Positions 1-14,200 of a stretch of DNA of 64,000 nucleotides are shown here, one piece after another (within the stretch, counting starts at the first letter, position 1; each line of letters starts with the position of its first letter). The notes beneath the pieces are model-generated. The model was not told where the DNA came from. It saw nothing but the letters and a program-made list of their open reading frames with translations, and did no database searches. The position numbers and the translations under genes are program-made. This stretch comes from Streblospio benedicti (taxonomy: Eukaryota > Annelida > Polychaeta > Spionida > Spionidae), in assembly GCA_019095985.1 (NCBI GenBank), contig CM032662.1:16270637-16334636 (forward strand). Direction: 5' to 3'.

Positions 1-1
1 A

Positions 2-175
2 CAATTAGCCCCCTTGATAACTCCGGCACACATGAGCCACGTGACCTACCCAATCGATGGTTTGATGGTGCTGCCCCCGTGTCCTGACTTCGTCCTCTTT
101 CTGAACCCAGATGTCAGCACACTGTCCTCGTTTGATTTGCCAGAGTCAAGTTTCTTTCAGGAAAAAGGACCATGA
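2..175 (+). CDS. Possible 3' end of an upstream gene (partial)
   Basis: An open frame enters from the left edge and ends at TGA 173-175, giving about 57 residues that finish in a Ser/Phe-rich end (SSFDLPESSFFQEKGP). A good acceptor (pyrimidine tract then CAG) also ends at 110, so the true last exon may begin at 111 in the same frame. I recognise no family. Codon use looks coding, but the stretch is short. It could instead be unrelated open sequence, or non-coding sequence ahead of the channel gene. Confidence 0.3.
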   Translation, partial: QLAPLITPAHMSHVTYPIDGLMVLPPCPDFVLFLNPDVSTLSSFDLPESSFFQEKGP

Positions 176-2091
176 TTGCAGTTTCTTTATGAACTTGTTT
201 GTGCAGGTTGTAGTGTGTTCGATACAATCAATATCCAGCTTTTTAGGGGTCTTGGGGTGTACCGATTTGCAGAAACCTATTCAGAGGGTAATTCTTTTTT
301 TTTCTTTTTTTTTCTTTTTTTAGAATTCTGTACACTCAAACAGTAAGGAAAACTGTGTAAGCAATCGCAATGCATTGCAATCGATGTAGGGGTTTGAAGT
401 TTCTTGTTTTTCGTCATTGTATCTTGGAACGCTGCATATTATATCAGACATTATCTGAAGAAGGTGGCGTTTTTGTTCCTATCGATAATTAAGGCAAGCA
501 AAAAGACCAAGTATAGAGCCCTCTTTCTGATCGCTGATGGTGCCCCAATCACTCATCTTTCACGAGTTACTCGCGCAGATAAACCAGGCCAATGTTGCAC
601 TTCCGAATGGATCTCTTTGTAACGACCAGGATTTCCGTGAAGTCCCTATATTGACCCTAATGCTTCCAGTGACACTCCAGTGTAGCCTGGTGAATGTGGC
701 GATTTATGTTTTTCGATCCTGCAGCACTATAAGAGTTGTTGAGCGCAATTGGTGTGATAACTAGATATATATCATATAATTTCTGTTTTAAAAATCTCGT
801 CCGTAATTTATGCTCTATCTACTACAATGGTGTGACTAGACTGTACCATGAGTACCGCGATTGGTCCCGTTTGGACATTACCCACTGCGCATGCTCCACG
901 TAAACTCGTCCACCGTCAACCAACTTGACAAACACTTCATCCACTTTCCATTTTGTTTGTCTTCTGTATAGTTTTGTGTTGCTGATCCTTCTCTCTTTAT
1001 CCCAGCGAAACTTAATCTAGATGCTTCTTTGCACAATGTCCGTGGACATTGATTCTGTTTTTAAAAGGCTGCGTGTTCTGATCCAAACCTATGAACTTTA
1101 TTCTTGGAGCGTACGCATTGAAGTGTATACCATTATCAGGTGGGATGTACAAAACAGGGACGAGTGGCATACATGCTAATCGAGGACTCCAGCAAAGGGT
1201 TGTCTTTCTTTTTTCGTCTGCGACAATGATAGATTGTTAACTAATAGGCCTACTATTTTCAATGCATAGAATCCTGCAAACATCGCTGTTCACTTAATGA
1301 CACCATTGCATGGTTTGTAATGGACGTAATAACAGTTGTGAGAAGTTTTTATTACTATTAATATCCTGAACGTAACATGCATTGATTGCTACCCCTGGTG
1401 TTGTGACGGTGACATTAACTAATTGCTCGGTTGCTCAGTTGTTTTACCAATTTCATACAGAGATTCGGTCTCGATATACGATCATTTTTGGCAACTTTTA
1501 TTCTAATTCCTGAATATTCGAGCATTTTTCATGAACATATTCTTGAATATGAGAGTGTTCTTTAATACTAATAAGGATTCGTGTCTTATGTTGTATTCTA
1601 ATGCACCGTAAGGTAACCATTCTAAATGTGGACTAAACTATAAACGGGCACTCATTATGTGACATTGATTGACCTCGTGTGTCTTACCCCTTTCATTACA
1701 CACTCCGATTGAACTCAGATATATCGTATTGAATTCATTTTCACAGAATTACCTATGCGTATACAGCCAGTATTCAAGACGTTTGACCCCAATACACTAG
1801 TCTACAATCAATCAGATGTCTATAGATGACACACTACTAATCAGTAACACATACATGTTCGTGAAATCCATGTAATCTTAGAAGTTAATTATATTAATGT
1901 AAATGGTTAAAGATATTTGATATACATTTGTCAGTTACAATTATTGTTATGCATCTGATGCAAAGATCAAATTTGAATTATTTTCAAACGCTGTGACACA
2001 TTGAATTATCGATAGATAAAATCGTAAATCCGTATTATTTATATTTGTTACATCAGTTATAATCAAACATAGTCTATGTATCTACTTCTAG
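176..2091. other. Spacer with no recognised gene
   Basis: AT-rich spacer with a T-rich tract at about 293-320. Open frames at 404-622 and 537-764 have no start context, splice frame or family resemblance. This is where the first membrane-helix exon of the DEG/ENaC gene would be expected if it is close by. I looked on the plus strand for a hydrophobic exon followed by a donor of phase 0 and found no convincing one. Confidence 0.5.
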
Positions 2092-2245
2092 AATTCGCCA
2101 ATTTTGGGTGAAATGGCAGAAAAAAGGAAGAAAAGATCTCTAGAAATGAGCGAAGTACAGAGACAGCAAGACAAAGAAGAACCGTTTGTGAAACAAATGC
2201 AGACAAATGAAGATTTGCCTCATCATATAGTAAAGAGAAGTATTG
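2092..2245 (+). CDS. First visible exon of the lectin-channel gene (basic, charged)
   Basis: The acceptor TTCTAG ends at 2091 and the donor GTGAGT starts at 2246; phase 0 to 1. It encodes 51 residues rich in Lys, Arg and Glu, with dibasic sites (KRKKRS, VKRS). There is no signal peptide or membrane segment. ATG 2113 is the first Met. If it were the true start, the lectin domains would have no route to the cell exterior, so I prefer a missing upstream exon carrying TM1 or a signal peptide. Confidence 0.6.
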
Positions 2246-5200
2246 GTGAGTCTTATATGTCTTCAATTCCACAGAGGAATGTTGGCTTATGGTTGGAACC
2301 GGATGCTCCCTATACACTTCCTCATTACGATCACTTTTTGTTTTTGCTTGTCATTTCGTAACGATTGGGTCCAATTGAACCTACTTAAGTTCCCCTGAGT
2401 CGGGATCAATCCGCATGAGCCACCATTCCAATGCTGCTCTTCAATGCGTGTAATTATGTGTGTACAACGCAATTTACAAAACGTCTGGCTGTAAATAAAC
2501 AATGTATTCATACTTATATCCCGGGGTTATATAAAGGATACTATAATCAATCTACCTGTCTTTGGTTATATTCTCTTCAACAGTATGATACGAAGAGCAA
2601 AATGCCTTCTCGGTGATAGAACTAAAATTCCCTATACTGAAATACAATAACCCACTCTCCATCCACGCACCTGTAGACGTCACCACGTGTGACGTCACCA
2701 GCTCGACGTTCCACAGCGTGAGCGGGCTGTGTTTCGGCGGGCAGGACACGCGTGCAGACAACTTCAACCAGGGCTCGTCCGGCTGTGAGAACCGGGGCAG
2801 CGGGGTGGTGGTCATCGATACGCTGGACAAGTGGAACTTCCTAGCGCTCAAAGTCGATATCATATTGGACGGACTCTCCTCGTAAGCTTTTTTTTTTGTC
2901 CTTTTTCGGCTCTGATTTTACGTTTGTCTTTCGTTCTCTCTCAATTAGCCGTCCCTTTATTTGCTACTCTCAGTATCACACGTGGACGATTGTAGTATGC
3001 CCTTGATTCCATTGTTTCGTTCCTCTCCGCATTTATTCTGGTTCTCATCTGGCTTCCAACTGTTCTGTCGGTTTATATTGCATGAAACATGTGTTCATAC
3101 GTTTATATCTTTATGCTTTAAATACCCAACGTATTTTTCCGTAAAGTTGTTTAAGAACATTATCAAAAAATCCATTTTATCAATAGGGTTTCTCGATATT
3201 CTCATTCACAAATAAAATTGTGAAATCTGTTTTCTTTATCTTTTTGCAGAAGTAAAATTGAAGGTTATTGGCTTAACATGGACAAGGAAAGGTGGTTACA
3301 GGATATAAGAATTGAAGGTATGTCTAATATCCTTAATTAAAAATCATCTCTTAATCTTAAATTTACATGTATACGGTCCGTAACGTGTTTACACTGAATT
3401 GTTTGTCTGTCAGATTTTAATTGCGTAAAACCTGTGATCACCATGTGTATTTTTAGCTATCTAGTGCGCATGCCTGCCAAAACACTTAGAAAATAAATTC
3501 TCTAAAAATGCCCTGTTAATACCCACATACATGTTTTATATGGACGTACGAAACTCATATAAATATGAATAAATTGCTACATTCTTTTTTTTTAAATCAT
3601 AACAACAAATGCCGCAGCTCATTCCGGCCATAATCTTATTTTCTTTTCTTTTCCAGGATCTGCATTCACTAAATGGTTGCCGGGTGAGCCCAAAGGTCGT
3701 GACGATTGCACCATCGGTCGGTGGGGCGGCGGCAGCAGCGGAGACCTGCACCTGTGGCAGCTGGAGAAGTGTAACGAGCAGCAGAAGGTGCTCACCGTGT
3801 GCCAGAACATCGTGGGTATGTCGCCTGCTGTCGTGATCAGTGCACTCGCTACCAGGGGTCGACATTTAATCTAATTGTTCGAGTGAATAATCTTTTATGT
3901 GCCGTATTGCATAGGCAGATCCAGGGGCGCAGGGCACACCACACACACACACACCCTTTTTCCCACCAAGATACTTCATTTTCATATGTTTTTACGCATC
4001 CGCGATCGATCGTGCTTACGAAACCCATGAAATCCCTGAATTGCCCTCCCCCCTTATTTTCTAAAAAAAAACTGTATCTGCCATTGTATTGTATGAAAGC
4101 CACGCAGGGACATCACACTTCACACTTACGTTTTTGTCAATGACTTATCTGTGAACACGATTGATGTGAAGTGATAGATGGTGATGAGAAGCATCCTCTC
4201 TGCAAGATGAGTATAGAGGTACTGATGGTTGAAGAACAACACATTCTACAATTCATACTAATGCATTAGTTTAAATTTAACTAAGCCTCCACCAATCATT
4301 AGCAGTATAAGTAGTACATTATAAGACTGTAAAAGTAATTATTTTTTGTTATCTAACACCGAGAAAAACAGTTTTCACTAATCTCCAATATGACACATTT
4401 ATAAGTCAAACGCTCCATTTCTACAACATTATTAAGAGCATCATAATAAAAGAAATTTTAAGGTATAGCAAAAAAATTATATAGTACAGTATAGTAGTGC
4501 TTCGGAACAATTCGGCTAATATAAAATAAGCTAAACGTAACTTGAAAGGTTAACGGCCAAATACAAATCAACTGTTATCACTTGGGTGTGCCTAAAATCT
4601 GCATTGAAACATGTTGCACAGTGTGGTGTATAAACTGTGAAGTGTGTGAACTGTGAAGTATGAATTATGAAGTGTGAACTGTGAAATATGAAGTGTGAAC
4701 TCTGAACTGTGAAGTATGAACTGTGAACTGTGAATTGTGATATATGAACTGTGGAGGGTAAATATGAACTCTGAAGTGTCCCTTAGGGGCTGTTGTTCAC
4801 AGATAAACCATTGGCAAAAGAGTAAGTGTGAAGTGTGATGTCCCCGTGGGGAACTCGTAGTATTGTATTTGATTTTTTAATTAGTATGTTGTACACCGTT
4901 TATAACTGTACTGTCAATCTGATGTGTTTATATTTTCCTAGATTTATATTAATCTTATTGGTGATATCCGCTTTCATGAGAACACTTATAGGGATTTTGG
5001 TATATTTTGCAGCTTGTCCAAACTACATGTATACATATGGCTCTGATAACATCTGCTTTTTCCTGCTATTTTCTGAGTTGACAACAAAAAAGTGAGTAAT
5101 GTAACGTATCGAGCAATTACTATTGAATTAAGACTAACCGCTTTAACTATTCTATGGTTCCTTTTCGGTAATCCTCATATTGTAATTAGTTGGTTTATGA

Positions 5201-8200
5201 TAGAAGAATGCGGTAAAAAAAGTTATATAAACTGGCATGTGGATGTACGTAAGTTATGTTTGTATTATTTTACTTTTCATTAAGATATGCGGACGCCGAA
5301 CAAGCATGCCGGCTGTATGATCCTGATGCATACCTCTTGGAAATCAAGTCTCAATCTCAACTTCAGTTCTTTAAAGACTTAGAATTGTTTTCTTCCGCCA
5401 CTGCAGGGTAACCGCATTTTAATATTTTCTGTGTTGCTGTTTTTTTTACTGAATTATAACATTTCATGTAATAATTTTATTGAAAAAGTAGTGATTGATT
5501 AAATGTATGGAAATAGGCATTTTTGGTATGAAATTGTCACGTTTAGTCAGATAGTAACGGTGTAAAATCAATTAAATAAACCGGCCACTGTGTTTTTGTT
5601 GTATGAGTGGGGTATATAATAGCCGTGGTGAAAATCCATTCACCAACATTTTTTTCTTAAATCACCAGTCACCAATACATTTCATTGTCATTCACCAATA
5701 AAAAGGAATTGTAATTGAGTAGACTGCATCACATTTCACGCCCGTAAGTACAGGCAGTTTACAATTTACTCTCAAGTTTTAGGGCAAATCACAAATCACC
5801 GCCCTTATAATGGGCAGATCACCAGTCACCAATAATAGGTTCAATCACATTTTACGCACTTAAATACAGAAAGTTCACAATTCACAATCAATATTTAGGG
5901 CATATCATCAATCACATGCTTGCTATATGACCCGATCCTGTATGTCTTGTTTCCATTTCACTGAACAAAGAAAACTGTGGTTTGGTATGTGTTCGTATGT
6001 GTATTTTATGAAGCGCAAAGTAATATGTAATATGAAGCACAATGTAATTGAGATTGAAATATGTCCTGTGTATTCTAGCGCATCTTCCTATCTGCTAAAC
6101 CTGGTGAAGAACGGAGGCACGTGGAACTGGGAGCACTCCAACAGCGGACTCGGCGGCTTTGATAACTGGGCGTCAGGAGAACCAGGTATTAGATTGTAAT
6201 CTCTTTTACATGTAATAACATATAGGTCGATGTTGGAGTTAAAATAAATCATAGGACTTGTAAGTATAAGTAGTGTTCTTGATTGTCAATGTCATGTATG
6301 CTCTCATTTGTGGGTACCCAGTAACGTACACTGGCACCATCATTTATTCAAATATCCACCTCTGGCCTCCTGCCCAAGTGAGTAGATCATATGGGCTTTG
6401 CAACTATTTCATGTTCATAGCTAATAAATGACTCTTGTCTTAAACAGGTGGAAGTGGGCTGTGTGCAAAAGCCTCTATTAGCGATCACACCTGGACAGCA
6501 GTTGACTGTAGCAATGCTGGCGGCGACATTTACATCGTGTGCATGGTTAATGACGCTAGTAAGCATACTGATCCATTTCTGGACTCGGAATTCAGACTCA
6601 CGATCTTCTGTTAATGAGACCAGATAAAGCAGTTGTACTGTAACCCCCGAATAATGATAGGGTTTGGCAAGAATTTGTAAATTTACAAATATTCTAATAA
6701 TATAATCTTTATACATCGATTTCCTAACTTGGTCAGTTTTATTAGTAGTACATAAATATTGGTGTACATAGAAACATGTTATTGTGTCTAATCATTTCAT
6801 GTATTTTAGATATTGCCAGTGTTAGAACGGATGTAGGACCTGTTATAATAACTACAACGACCACAACAACAACTACAGCACCAACAACGGCGGCTCAAAC
6901 AACTGAGTCACCAACAACAGTAGCTAAAACAACTGAGTCACCAACAACAGTGGCTCAAACAACCGAATCACCAACAACAGCAGCTCAAACAACTGAACCA
7001 CCAACAACAGCAGCTCAAACAACCGAATCACCAACAACAGCAGCTCAAACAACCGAAACACCAACAACAGCAGCTCAAACAACTGAGTCACCAACAACAG
7101 CAGCTCAAACAACTGAATCACCAACAACAGCAGCTCAAACAACCGAATCACCAACAACAGCAGCTCAAACAACCGAATCACCAACAACAGCAGCTCAAAC
7201 AACTGAACCACCAACAACAGCAGCTCAAACAACCGAATCACCAACAACAGCAGCTCAAACAACCGAATCACCAACAACAGCAGCTCAAACAACTGAGTCA
7301 CCAACAACAGCAGCTCAAACAACTGAATCGCCAACAACAGTGGCTCACACAACGGAATCGCCGACAACACTCTTAATAACAACATCTCATGCAACATCTG
7401 AAGTACCAACCACATATCTGTCAACAACACTTCAAGAAGAAACCACGTCTAAAATTCCAACCACAGCACGCCAGTCAACCCCTGATGAAAGTACACCGCA
7501 AGACAGTACAACCGAGACTGTCTCAACCACTGTTAAACAAACAACAACAACAGAATATGCCACAACTGTGGACCAACAAACCACATTGAAACAACCAACT
7601 ACACAATCTACAACTCAAAAGCCCATCATTACAACATTTCCAACTGTAGTGGTTATTCCAACCCCGGCATCTGTGAATGGAAGCAAATATGATCGAGTGC
7701 AGACAAGAGAGGATTTCCGGAAGCAAGATCAGGTATAGATTAGCATCTCATTCTTTTATGCATTTACCAAAACCATAATGGCGGCGTCTTCCTATATACT
7801 TTGGTTCTTCGTATGACCTTAACATGTAAACCTATGCATACAGAAAAATTATATGATATTACACACTGACACAAAGCAGCTCATTTACTTAGATGTCAAT
7901 AAAAAGTGCATACACATTGGTATTGGCCCTGTTGTACGTAATACCCCATGTTCCACCGTGCATCTATTCTATGTTGCAGATAATTTACAGAACTGACCCC
8001 CAAAACATACAGTGAACACGGGCTGAAATTGACGTTGATGTGTTACAATATTTGAACTAAACGCTTAGTAATTCCATAATATTGACAGACGCCCGGGAAA
8101 AATAGCATAGTTCATAGTTTTGTTTTCATTGGCAGTTGACGGAGGCCGTGGCGGACCTCCCTGACGAGGAGAAGGCTGCTCTCGGCTACCAGCCCGAGGA

Positions 8201-11200
8201 GTTCCTGCTCGACTGCCAGTACGCGGGCAACAAGTGCAATATCAATAAGTCAGTACTCAGGGCATGAAGAATTTTGCATTAGTTGTTTGCAATAGTATAT
8301 ATTTTAGTGTGTATCTAATAGTGTCATTAATAATTCCAATATCAAGAGACCAAACTTATGCAACATAATGTGATTCGTATACGCTAAAGAAGGAACTGGT
8401 TGTACATTTTCATCTCATTAAATGTCTCTCTATTTTATTGCAGGGATTTTGCTTACTTTTACAATGCCATTCATGGAAACTGCTATATATTTAACTCTGG
8501 CTGGGCAAACCACACTTCTGGTATTCTTTCATATAAGACAGGAAGTCGGTATGGTGAGATAATATTACAATCTATAGTAATTCTGGAATGTCTTTGATTA
8601 CTTTAAAAAATCATTATGGTTATTCATTTCTTAATCAATCAATCAACCAACCAATCAATCAATCAATCAATCAATAGTATTTATTATATACACATTATTT
8701 GACATAAAAACGTATATCCGTACCGTTTTCAATGATCTAGACAGCGTATATGCATTTTAACACCCCACCCCCCACCCCACAACAAAGCTCCACACGCCAA
8801 CCATCTTACTCAAATTAAACTCCGCCTCATTGCTATGAGAGACAGAGGGGTATGTGTCATTTACTTCTTCAACATTTATGATGTAATTTCTCTCTTGCAC
8901 AGGCCTCCACCTGCTGCTGAACATCGGCCAGGACGACTACAGCGATACGACGGGCGAGGAGGCGGGCGCCCGCGTGCTCGTGCACACGCAGGCGCGCATG
9001 CCCTTCCCGGAGGACGAGGGCGTCCTAGTCCAAGCCGGCAAACTCTCGTCTATTGGCATCAAAAAGGTGCAGAAATAGAGCGATATCATATATTTTTAAG
9101 AATTATAATATTGTTTAACCACGCAAAGATTGGACAGCTATACGTAGCCCAATGAGTGGGATGTAAAAAAGCGAGTATGAAAAACTCAACTTGAAAGTTT
9201 TTGTTTGTTTGTTTGTTTTTATTGAGATGTATTAGTAATGTAATAGTATTTTTATAGGGCTAGAATTATCAAACTATTCTTGAAAAGAAACCGGAAAATT
9301 TTGCCATCATGGATTTATATTTTTCACAACCCACAACTCCCATTCCAGGGTCACGATATATGATAGCCCATTAATCAATGCGAATAGGGGTTACTGATCT
9401 ATGGTTTCTTTTTTTTTTTCATTTTATAAAAAAAGTTTACAATCCCATGAGATGAAACCGAATCCTTTTCAATATTGCACAACACGAAAGTGACGCATCA
9501 ATCGATCATTCATCAACGCAATTATTTTTCCCTTTCTCGTAGTTTATAAGCATTGCATAAGTGCTGAAAAGCCACTCAAAATCTGTGCAAGATAAACACG
9601 TGGCTTTGTGAATATTTCTTCCTGCCGTATTATGAATCCTGTCAAATGCAGGTCCAGATTGATCGGCGTGTATTCGTTACAGTGCACGAGACCTCCGCAA
9701 TGCCCCACCGACAGTATGAATCAATGTTTTGGAAGGAAGAAAACAAAAAAATGTGTGTCGTGTTGACAGTTATTCTAACACCGTTAGCAGACACCAGCCC
9801 ACGCGTATATCCCCCCTTTTTTCAGGGTTACCATTAGACCCCACCTCACCACCCACAGAAAACACAATCCATGTACATTGTGAGCATATTAATCGGTTTG
9901 ATGGGCTGTTATGATGATATTACTAAGTATATTATTAATAAGATCGTGCATTTTATCATTGGACACCTATCCAGATTCAGTGGCTCATTAGCCTTACCCA
10001 ATCAGTTAGAATGCATGGATACTATAAAAAATACCATCTAGTTTGCAACTGAATATTCTCAGTCAGACGCTGATGGTCTGCTGTTAGTTCATACACCCAT
10101 CAAAAAATTCGATACAAAGCCAGTTCAACCTGCAGTAGGATGAATTTCTCACGAAAGAAATGAGACACTTTTTTTCTGGCCCATACAGTAGAAACTCAAG
10201 TTTTGAACACCTCTATGATAAATACAGCATTTTGTTTAATACCATTTGTAACCACATAACCCATAAAGAGGCCAACGCGCATCGCCATTCCCTAACCCGA
10301 CCATAGGCCGATCCAGATGTGTTCTAAAAACCTGGACCTGCCAGTACATACCCCTCAATTAAGACTGACTATGTTTTATCAAGTTCTCCCCACACGCGCT
10401 GTTGCAGGTGACGGTGGAGCGCAAGGGCGGGCGCTACGGCAACTGCACGGACACGTACACGGACGACCACGAGCGCAGCGTGTACGAGGAGATCTACGAC
10501 GACGTCATCGCCTACAGCATGACCGTACGTCCACACCACAGGCTACTTGCTGGGCCATTTGTCAATGCTAGCACAGGCAAAACGTACAAAGTTGCTGGTG
10601 TAGGCAGCCAATCACATCATGCTAATTTGCATATTTGTATTTGAAAAGAATGCTTGCATTAACCCCCTTAAGTGCATCATATTAAACTCCTGATTCATCC
10701 CTTGGATCACCAACTCGTTATGGGAGCTTTCAGTTAGGGGGTGAGGGTGTGTGTGAGTCCAGCAGTCAGGTAGTGGACTTTTGATACTGTTTTTCGGACC
10801 AGAGGGATCATGTCCACTGCCTGATGCACTAATTTCATGTTGACTCTGCGTCCACCCTAATTCCAAGTTCCAGTCCCTGTAGTGGTCAGTAATATGAACC
10901 TGTCAGTGGGGTCAACGGTAACAACCAGCTTGCACTTCGATTTATTTCGGCTATCCAAATGCGTTGGTGGGGTAACTGGCTCTTTAGCTCCATCATGTGG
11001 TACTAGAATTGATGTCCTTATCTTCAGATGCCAATGCCATGCCATTACACATTGTTTTGCGTGAATTTATTTATGTCGAAGTTGATCACTACTTATTCTC
11101 ACAGCATGCTGTCGTTTCTGAAATAACTACGTTTGTTGTTTTGATCTACGTGTAGGCGTGTTACAAGACGTGTTACCAGAAGAACGTGATGGATGTGTGC

Positions 11201-14200
11201 GGCTGTGCCGACCCCTATTACCCCAAATACGGCAAGGCCTTTGGCTACAGGACGGTGAAGTCCTGTGACACGTCCAACATCACTGAAGGTCTAATAACGT
11301 GTTACAATTTTACCCAATTTACGTTAGAACCCCCAATTGAGACCACCTCTATAAGCCCACCTCTATATTAAGGCCACGTTGAGCCAGTCCTATTCTTCGT
11401 CTAATAAAGATGTTCTACTTCTAAATTTATATAATTTTATGCTCATGTTATATTGCCTTTTAGAGAGCAAATTATCAATATCTGTTACACAATATTTGAT
11501 ATTTTTTCATACTAGAGAATAGGAATTTGTAGTTATGAGAACGCACATGCATTTCACTGAATTTTTGAATAGTGTTGTTATATTCTCTTGTTTTCAGATG
11601 ACTGTAAATATGGCGTAGAGTTACAATACATCAATAATGAACTAGACTGCAGCTGCCCAAGTCCATGCAAGTAAGACATTATTTTGTCAACTGACCATAT
11701 CATTCTATGGGGACACAGATAAAAATATAATTAATGAAACTATGTCAGCGTAATGATAAAATATTGGAACAGCTCTACACACAAAAAGAAAGTCTATAGT
11801 TATTGTGTATAGCGTTCTCCTTTTCATGTCTTTGAAGTGATACGCCGTTGGCGAAATTCTCCTTGCAAAGTTTGATTTATGCGCGTAGTCCTTTGTTTAA
11901 AGAATGCCGTGTGAAAAATGAATTCTCATGCAGGTTTTAAGGAAACTTTTTATTGATGCAAGGCTCACTTCAAACCATGCATATGTTAGTGGATGGAGCA
12001 TGTGACATAGGAATATTGTATGTTATATTAAGCTCTAAACTAGATCTATTCACTTTGTTTTTGCTTAGATTTCCTTGAATACCTACACACCGATTTGAGT
12101 CATCTACTTCACAGTCAATGCTATTTTACGTATTTCATCTAACTACTATACAATGTAACTTAGTTAACCTTACTTCACTAAAACCTTGTCACGGGGAAAC
12201 CTCAGTAACAAGGACACTATTTCTGCTATCCCATTGGATATGTTGTTACTGGGACTGATTCACTAAATGGAAGCCAACTGGTGTCCCCAAGGGGTGGGGT
12301 CATCATCGGTTTCACGAGTTTACTATTCCCACTGCCATTACAAGTCCATGTTCATACACTGCACATATAGCATAGCCGTGGGATATGAAAGTAAGATTTG
12401 CTATACCAAGTGCATTGCGTGTTGCAGTGACGAGATCTACATAGCCAGTTCGTCTTCCTCGCCGTGGCCCGCGCAGAACACCGAGGTGAGTGGACGGTGG
12501 ACAGTGGGCAGTCTAATAATGACACATGTCTTAATATATTTGGATACTTTTCATTTTTCCTGTTTTGCATCATTCCTCTGTATCATGTATAAAGGGAAAC
12601 TCCTTTTTAAGTACGCCTGTATTCATATTGTCTGGACACTTTTTTACTTATCTCGTAAGACCCATAAGATGTCTGTCGACGTACATATTGATCTTAGTGT
12701 TTCATCTATGGTGTACACACAGAAAGACTTATTTATTTGAAATCATGTAAAGATATGTCATTTCATGATCTACGGCCAGACCCATTTTTATGGTTCTCAA
12801 GGTGGCTCGGGGTTTGCGCCGGTGGGAGGTGGGCATACAGCGGTTGTAGACCTGTTTTCAGTGCACCTGAGGGTGCCTGTGAACATTAAGCTCAGCGCAT
12901 TGAACATGTCACGAACACAGCAATTAGTATTCTAAGATAATTGCACAGAACTATGCATTTTTCACATTTCAACACTTATATTCCAAGGCTGCATGTACAT
13001 GTACGTGTAAACCAAGATCAATTGATCATTAATTGCTGTGCCCCGTGTTGATTGCGTGCTGCGTAGACTCCAGTGACCTTTGTTCGCTACGCATGATCCG
13101 GAAAACGCGAAGGTCTCACATCTAAAAATAAAGATTGTCAACAACAGACTGAAAGACACAAAAATATGATATTTGTATTGTATCAGTGCATTTTGGGTGC
13201 TGTCTTAGTGCATTAGGAAACGTTGAATTAATATATGAATCAATCTTACACATTAAGTTTCTGTGAAATACTCAATTGCAAGTTCAGCCAAACTGGCGCC
13301 ATAAATAGATATGCAATCAGAACATTGCAAGAAAAGCTAACTAAATTTTAGTTCTAGATTTGTGCTGTGAACTAGTCTGCACCGGGAGTCTGCATAACAT
13401 TGTGTATAGTAGTAGTAAATACCATTATAAGGTTCGCTATCACTCCTCCAAACTATTTTGACACGAGTTTGTAAGACTGTACAATATATCCGTTTGATCA
13501 GCACGACGTGCCTTAAGCTATTGCATTGTAATAATTGGTTCCATCCAGGTTTTGGAATGCTTTGAATTTATTAATCTTTTGTGTTTGTGAGCTCCAATTA
13601 TTATGTACTATAAGCCTAGGACGACCAAAGTTCGACCAAATGAAAGTTACGTATAAAACAAGATGATAAGAGACAAACGTTTACGAGATACCTCAAAAAG
13701 TCGTTTCATTTAGTATACATGAAGTAATACTATCCACCCATTGCTTTGAAGTCTAGCCATGGGCCAATAGTGAAATAATGACATGTCAAGCTGGTTAATT
13801 GTGATATGCACAATGTTTAATTTATTTTGGCCTCTGAATTTACCTGAAAGTCACTGCAAATGCACGTCTTCTTTCAGCCAATTCTTATGGAACGGTTCGG
13901 GGCAACACTCGCGAATCTCCTGAAAAATGCTACATCTGAGAAGATCAAAAGAAACCTCCTGAAGTTAGAGATCTATTTTGAAGAATTTAATTTTGAACAT
14001 CTCCAAGAGAAACCGGCATTTCCGGTAGGGATGTGCTCTTTCATTCAAGAAATGTTATTATCGTTCGATTAAATGTGTTCTACGGTTATTGTAGACTGAT
14101 AATATTGACAAGTGGATATCAGGACCCAGCCTCAGAGTCAGGAATGTTAATCGGCAACAATAATCATTATATAGAGAAAATATGATTCTGAGTTCAATTC

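Noticed and set aside
404-622. Open frame starting with a hydrophobic segment, considered as the missing TM1 exon
   Set aside because: The hydrophobic run is short and interrupted by charged residues, no family N-terminal motif is present, and no donor of phase 0 follows.
1021-1142. ATG-initiated frame ending at a possible donor, considered as the first exon of the channel gene
   Set aside because: It would exit in phase 2, but exon 2092-2245 needs phase 0; no signal peptide or membrane helix.
6924-7430. 168-aa minus-strand frame rich in Leu (LFELLLLVI repeats)
   Set aside because: It is the antisense shadow of the mucin repeat; codon structure, splice phases and flanking exons all support the plus strand.
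9653-9722. Possible extra channel exon (VQIDRRVFVTVHETSAMPHR)
   Set aside because: It has an acceptor, but the only donor gives phase 2 whereas the flanking exons need phase 0 to 0. The neighbouring exons already join the family blocks correctly.
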